A DNA stretch of 64,000 nt from Limnoperna fortunei (taxonomy: Eukaryota > Mollusca > Bivalvia > Mytilida > Modiolidae). The notes under the pieces were generated by a model. It was not told the origin of the DNA, made no database searches, and was given only the letters and a program-made list of their open reading frames with translations. Location of the stretch: positions 98,126,805-98,190,804 of the forward strand of contig OX104111.1 in the NCBI GenBank assembly GCA_944474755.1, written 5' to 3'. This document shows, one piece after another, positions 60,393 through 64,000 of this stretch. A program made the translations under genes and the position numbers. Position 1 is the first letter of the stretch, and each line of letters starts with the position of its first letter.

Positions 60393-61341
60393 TCATTTTG
60401 TGTACCGAACCTTTTCAGCCTCATCACTGTTGAGGAAATGGCTAGGCGGTGCCAGAAAACGATTCCATGTTTTTCCTTCTTCTACTGATTTCTTGTCTGG
60501 TAAAAGCAAGTGAGTGCTGTCCTTTTTCTGTATCATAACTTTTTCTGACGACTTGCTGGTATCAAATACATGTAATTGAGGTTCAGCTGTCACTGCTGTG
60601 CCATCATCTTCCATGCTCCCACTTATGGTTGCTGGCTTCATTCTCTTTGGTCTGGGAGGCAAGGGAGACACTGGTGATGGTGGCCTCTTCACTGGTGTTG
60701 AGAACAGCCCTATCAAATTCTTACATATGGGCGAAACATCCCCATGGTTTTCCAGGCCAAGAGTGATAGAAACTGGCGAAGGTAGGTCGTCTGTTGATGA
60801 TGATGAGGTTGAGCTGATCCTTCTAAGTTTCTTTGTTGTTGCAATCTTAGTTGCAGCTGATGGACCAGATCTTTTAGTTGGCGAGCGCCCTTTGGTCACG
60901 TCTTTGCAGGTCTCGCTGGGCTTCTTATGTAGTCTGTCTCCCGACCCTCGTTCTCCATCATGGAGCTTCTCGCGAGATCCATGTCCTGACCTACTTGACT
61001 TGGTTTGGTGCCTCTCCCGTGACCTTTCCCTTGACCTTCGTGACTTGTTTTGTGACCTGTCCTGCGACCTCCCTCTTGACCTTCCAGTAAGATCTATAAA
61101 AGGGCTTGCTAGGGCTTGCTGGAATCAATGACTCACTCTGTTGTTTTGAGTCTGGCCTGGACGCAACTTCTGGATGCTTCGATTCCATGTGAGCTTTCAT
61201 TCTAAATCGCAGTGAACTGGACAAGGTATAATTGCACAGATTGCAAGAAATGATCTTCTTCGGATGTCTAATCCTGACATGTCTCATCAGACTTTTCCTG
61301 TTTTCATATTCCCTTCCACAGTCTCTGCATGTAAATGACAT
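60393..61341 (-). pseudogene. Extra retroelement ORF: two C2H2 zinc fingers plus RS-rich region, split by a 10-bp duplication
   Basis: It starts MSFTCRDCGREYENRKSL with finger 1 (C..C...H...H: CRDC, HVRIRH) and finger 2 (CNLC, HMESKH). After a linker (SESLIPASP) there is a perfect 10-bp tandem duplication, AGGGCTTGCT twice at 61101-61120. It shifts the frame, so the first frame stops at 60991. In the other frame the sequence continues directly as an arginine/serine-rich tract (SRRSRERSRERHQTKSSRSG) and then a proline/serine-rich tail to the stop at 60393, about 310 residues in all. The ORF lies between integrase and the 3' LTR, where some Ty3/gypsy elements carry env. It has no signal peptide or membrane segment, so it is not env-like. 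The function is unknown; nucleic-acid binding is likely from the fingers. Confidence 0.8.
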
Positions 61342-61600
61342 TTTGAAAAAACATGAATTATACAAAATCTAATGGAAATTCTTTAGTGTTTAAATTAAAC
61401 ACCTTGACCATTGAGTTATCTCCGATTGCCTGCTCTAGACATATTTTCCTTAATCATAAATTTTGACTCTGAAATATGACCAGATTATTCTGTTCTCTTT
61501 TGTTTTTTGGATTAATTTTCTCACTTTTGTTTTAATCAGTGTAATATCAGGCTCAACAGCTTAGTCTAAAGTCATTGGTTTATAAAGAACTTGGTTGGGT

Positions 61601-64000
61601 ACTCAGAACCCATTTGCTGACATCACCATAAAAGGGTTTAAGTCTGTCGTGGTGTACCACTTTAGGTTTAGAATTTTTGTGTCTTTTGAATTTTGTATAT
61701 TATGTCCGATAGCACTTCTGTTACAAAGTTTGGACCTTCCCAGTTTCTCGTGAGTTTTGGAGTTTTGTGTTTTGTTCTAGTAAATGTATACAACCAGACA
61801 GGATCCCCTACTCGGTAGGAGTTTTGTTTTGCCTTTATGTCATAGGCACGTTTTTGTCTTTCACTAGCTTTCGAGATATTTTGACGTGCTTTCTCATGCA
61901 CCTGCCACATGCGTGCTTGCAATTTTTCAACATATTTAGAGACAGCAAAAGTGTGATCGGGGTGGCTATCTATTTGTGGGTGTTGGCCATATACTAGGTC
62001 GACAGAAAGTTGAATTTCTCTCCCATGCATTAGCATGCTAGGAGAAAACTTTGTAGTATCATGCTCAGATGACCGATATGCCATCAAGGCCCATGGGAGT
62101 TGCTCATCCCAATTTTTCTGAGACTTACAGACATATTTATTCAGTATGTCCTCGAGACTTTGATTTAGTCGCTCCACTATACCGTCACTCTGAGGTCTAA
62201 AGGCTGTTGTTCTTGTTTTGTCAATTGAAAAACGTGAACACAACTCTCGGAAGAGTCCGGACTCAAACTGCATACCCTGGTCAGTGTGGATCTCTTGTGG
62301 CACGCCGAATCTGCACACGAAATTGTTTATGAAATTCTCTACTATTGTTGTTGTTTCTGAATCGGGCATTGGATAACCCTCTGCCCATCTTGTGAAATAA
62401 TCTGTAACGATTAATGCATATCTGTTTCCTTTGTTGGAAACGGGTAAAGGGCCTATGATATCAAGAGCAACGAGCTCCATTGGAGCCCCAACATTATACT
62501 GCTTCATTTTACTTTTTGCTTTTCTTTGGGGCTGTTTCCTGGAGCCACAAAGACTGCATTTTGTAATCCAGTTTGCTATATCTTGCTTGTAACCCACCCA
62601 ATAGAATCTGTTCTGTGCTCTTGCTACTGTTCTTTGAATACCCAGATGACCCGCCTGTAAGTCATCATGTAACAGTGTTATTATATCTGTTTTCCATACT
62701 TCTGAAACAATCATTTGGTAGATTGTTTCTTCTGTATGTGTGTGAACCCATTTTCTGTACAAGACATTGTTCATCAAGACAATGCGGTCCCATTGTGTCC
62801 AATATTTCTTATACTTTGTATTTTCTATTGCTATTTCAGCCCAATCTGGTCTTTGGTGTTGAGACTTCACTTCGAACAATTTTGCCAAGTTAGGATCGGT
62901 CATTTGAGCCTGGTGCTTTTCTACGTCTGTCTTACTTTTGTACCAAACTATCTCTTGCTCATCAGTGTTTTTGTCTTGAACTTTCACCTTTTGAAGAAAT
63001 TCTATTTCATCGTCTTGACTCTCCTTCAGAAGGGCCCTTTCGTCTTGTTTACTGCAATGAACACAAGGAAAGCATTGACGGGACAACCCATCAGCATTGC
63101 CATGTTGTCGTCCTGGGCGGTGGCGTATTTCAAAATTATATGTATTTAGTAGTTCTAGCCATCTTGCCATTTGACCCTCTGGATTCTTGAAGCGTAGAAG
63201 CCATGTAAGTGCTCCTTGGTCAGTACGTACAGTGAATTTTGTACCATACAGGTAGTGGTAAAAGTGTTTGATACCCATAATAACTGCTAACAGTTCTCTT
63301 CTTGTAACACAATACTGCCTTTGAGTTTTGCTTAATGCCTTACTGTAGTATGCAATTACTATTTCCTTATCATTATGTATCTGTGACAAAACTGCACCAA
63401 CCCCGTAACCACTTGCATCCGTGTCAAGAAGAAATGGTTTGTTCACATCAGGGAAACCAAGTATTGGGGCGGAAATGAGTGTTTCTTTAAGCGTTCGAAA
63501 AGCTGTTTGGCACTCTTGTGTCCATACGAATGGACAGTTTTTTTTCCGTGAGTTTATGCAAGGGTCTTGCAATAACTGCAAAATTGTGTATGAATTTTCG
63601 ATAGTAAGAGCAGCTTCCTAAAAAACTGCGAACGTCTTTGAGTTTTTGGGCTGGGCCAACACTTTACACATTCTATTTTTTCAGGGTCTGTTGCTATGCC
63701 TTCGCTTAACACAATATGTCCCAGAAAGGTAATTGTCTCTGGAACAAAAAGCATTTCTTTGGTGACACCTTAAGTCCGTGACTTGCAATCCTCCTTAAAA
63801 CTTCGTCTAGTCTTTCAAGATGGGACTCGAATGTGTTAGCCATTACAATTATATCATCTATGTATATCAAACAGGTCTTCCAGTTCAACCCTGCTAAGAT
63901 ATACTCCATAAGTCTCTGAAAAGTTGCAACTCCGTTACATAGCCCCATTGGCATTACATTAAATTGGAACAATCCCATTGAACTTGTAAAAGCAGTTTTC
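61601..64000 (-). pseudogene. Ty3/gypsy pol (RT, RNase H, integrase), frameshifted
   Basis: From 64000 leftward: reverse transcriptase with the YIDD active-site box (LIYIDDIIVMANTF) and the GLCN.ATFQRLM motif; then KECVK/WPSPK, a connection region, an RNase H-like domain (LLDTDASGYGVGAVL, RRELLAVIMGIKHF) and HRPGRQHGNADGLSR; then the integrase HHCC finger (GHLGIQRT...CSLCGSRK) and the DDE core (ALDIIGPLPVSNKG; EIHTDQGMQFES; GIVERLNQSLED). The longest intact block is 637 codons (63581-61668). Frame changes occur near 63740, 63650, 63540 (an A-run) and 61668; after the last one the C-terminus resumes as PKVVHHDRLKPF and stops near 61575-61605. The decay pattern is mainly 1-base indels. Confidence 0.92.

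Larger units (their letters stand above)
58514..64000 (-). mobile_element. Ty3/gypsy LTR retrotransposon, 5' part outside the window
   Basis: Read on the minus strand the order is reverse transcriptase, RNase H, integrase, an extra zinc-finger ORF, polypurine tract and 3' LTR. gag, protease, primer-binding site and 5' LTR would lie beyond 64000. The pol gene is broken by several frameshifts, so this copy is not functional as read. Confidence 0.9.

Noticed and set aside
62573..63149. Plus-strand ORFs across the pol region
   Set aside because: They are antisense shadows of the Ty3/gypsy pol gene.

Overview
The window is eukaryotic, AT-rich and intron-rich, and most likely comes from a bivalve mollusc. 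The clues are tRNA-headed SINEs with a (CAAA)n tail, pearl-like elements with ~170-bp internal tandem cores that end in a GGTGAGCTAAAA-type hairpin, many AGGTCA-rich dispersed repeats, and very abundant minisatellites. The organism assignment is inference. Only two host genes can be supported, both on the minus strand.

Gene 1 (629-47525, minus, 3' end not located) is one ~47-kb gene. I could chain 26 coding exons whose splice phases all agree, giving about 1225 codons. The N-terminal third (exons 1-8) looks like a beta-rich, WD/HPS-type propeller. The middle (exons 9-16) is helical, with an AEYLLKRGNVAQAIKF segment like those of vesicle-trafficking scaffolds. The C-terminal third (exons 17-25) is a clear RCC1 domain with about seven blades. 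This layout suggests the invertebrate Claret/GLO-4 group (proposed exchange factors for the Rab32/38-type GTPase of pigment and lysosome-related organelles), but the name is tentative. Gene 2 (51556-52792, minus) is a small ninjurin-family membrane protein in three exons, with an apparent frameshift between its two membrane segments.

The introns of gene 1 are full of repeats. Four tandem arrays are built on splice junctions of this gene: a 47-bp array on the donor of exon 23 (4.34-4.91 kb), a 70-bp array of about 31 copies on the donor of exon 19 (8.1-10.3 kb), a 54-bp array on the branch point and acceptor of exon 13 (18.7-19.6 kb), and a ~70-bp array on the donor of exon 6 (35.2-35.5 kb). 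In each case the exon-proximal junction is the usable one. For the three best-defined arrays, using any other copy would run into an in-frame stop. Purely intronic 31-bp arrays lie at 21.1-23.4 and 40.4-41.1 kb.

Mobile elements: a near-autonomous hAT transposon (24690-28559, perfect 8-bp duplication, transposase broken by one frameshift) and two internally deleted relatives (7085-7639, 33162-34188), all in introns of gene 1; two pearl-like elements (14465-15990, 43230-44297); full-length SINEs at 39228-39494 and 50096-50351 plus several fragments; MULE-like foldback elements (45582-46150, 46178-46828); an inverted-repeat element with repeated GGGGCGA motifs (48026-48851); nested inverted repeats over 53098-58148; and several palindromic hairpins.

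The right end (58514-64000) is a minus-strand Ty3/gypsy LTR retrotransposon running off the window: 3' LTR, polypurine tract, a pol with reverse transcriptase, RNase H and integrase carrying four frameshifts, and, between integrase and LTR, an extra ORF with two C2H2 zinc fingers followed by an arginine/serine-rich region. That ORF is split by a 10-bp tandem duplication. Single-base indels recur in several coding units (pol, hAT, ninjurin), so assembly error should be kept in mind as an alternative to genuine decay.
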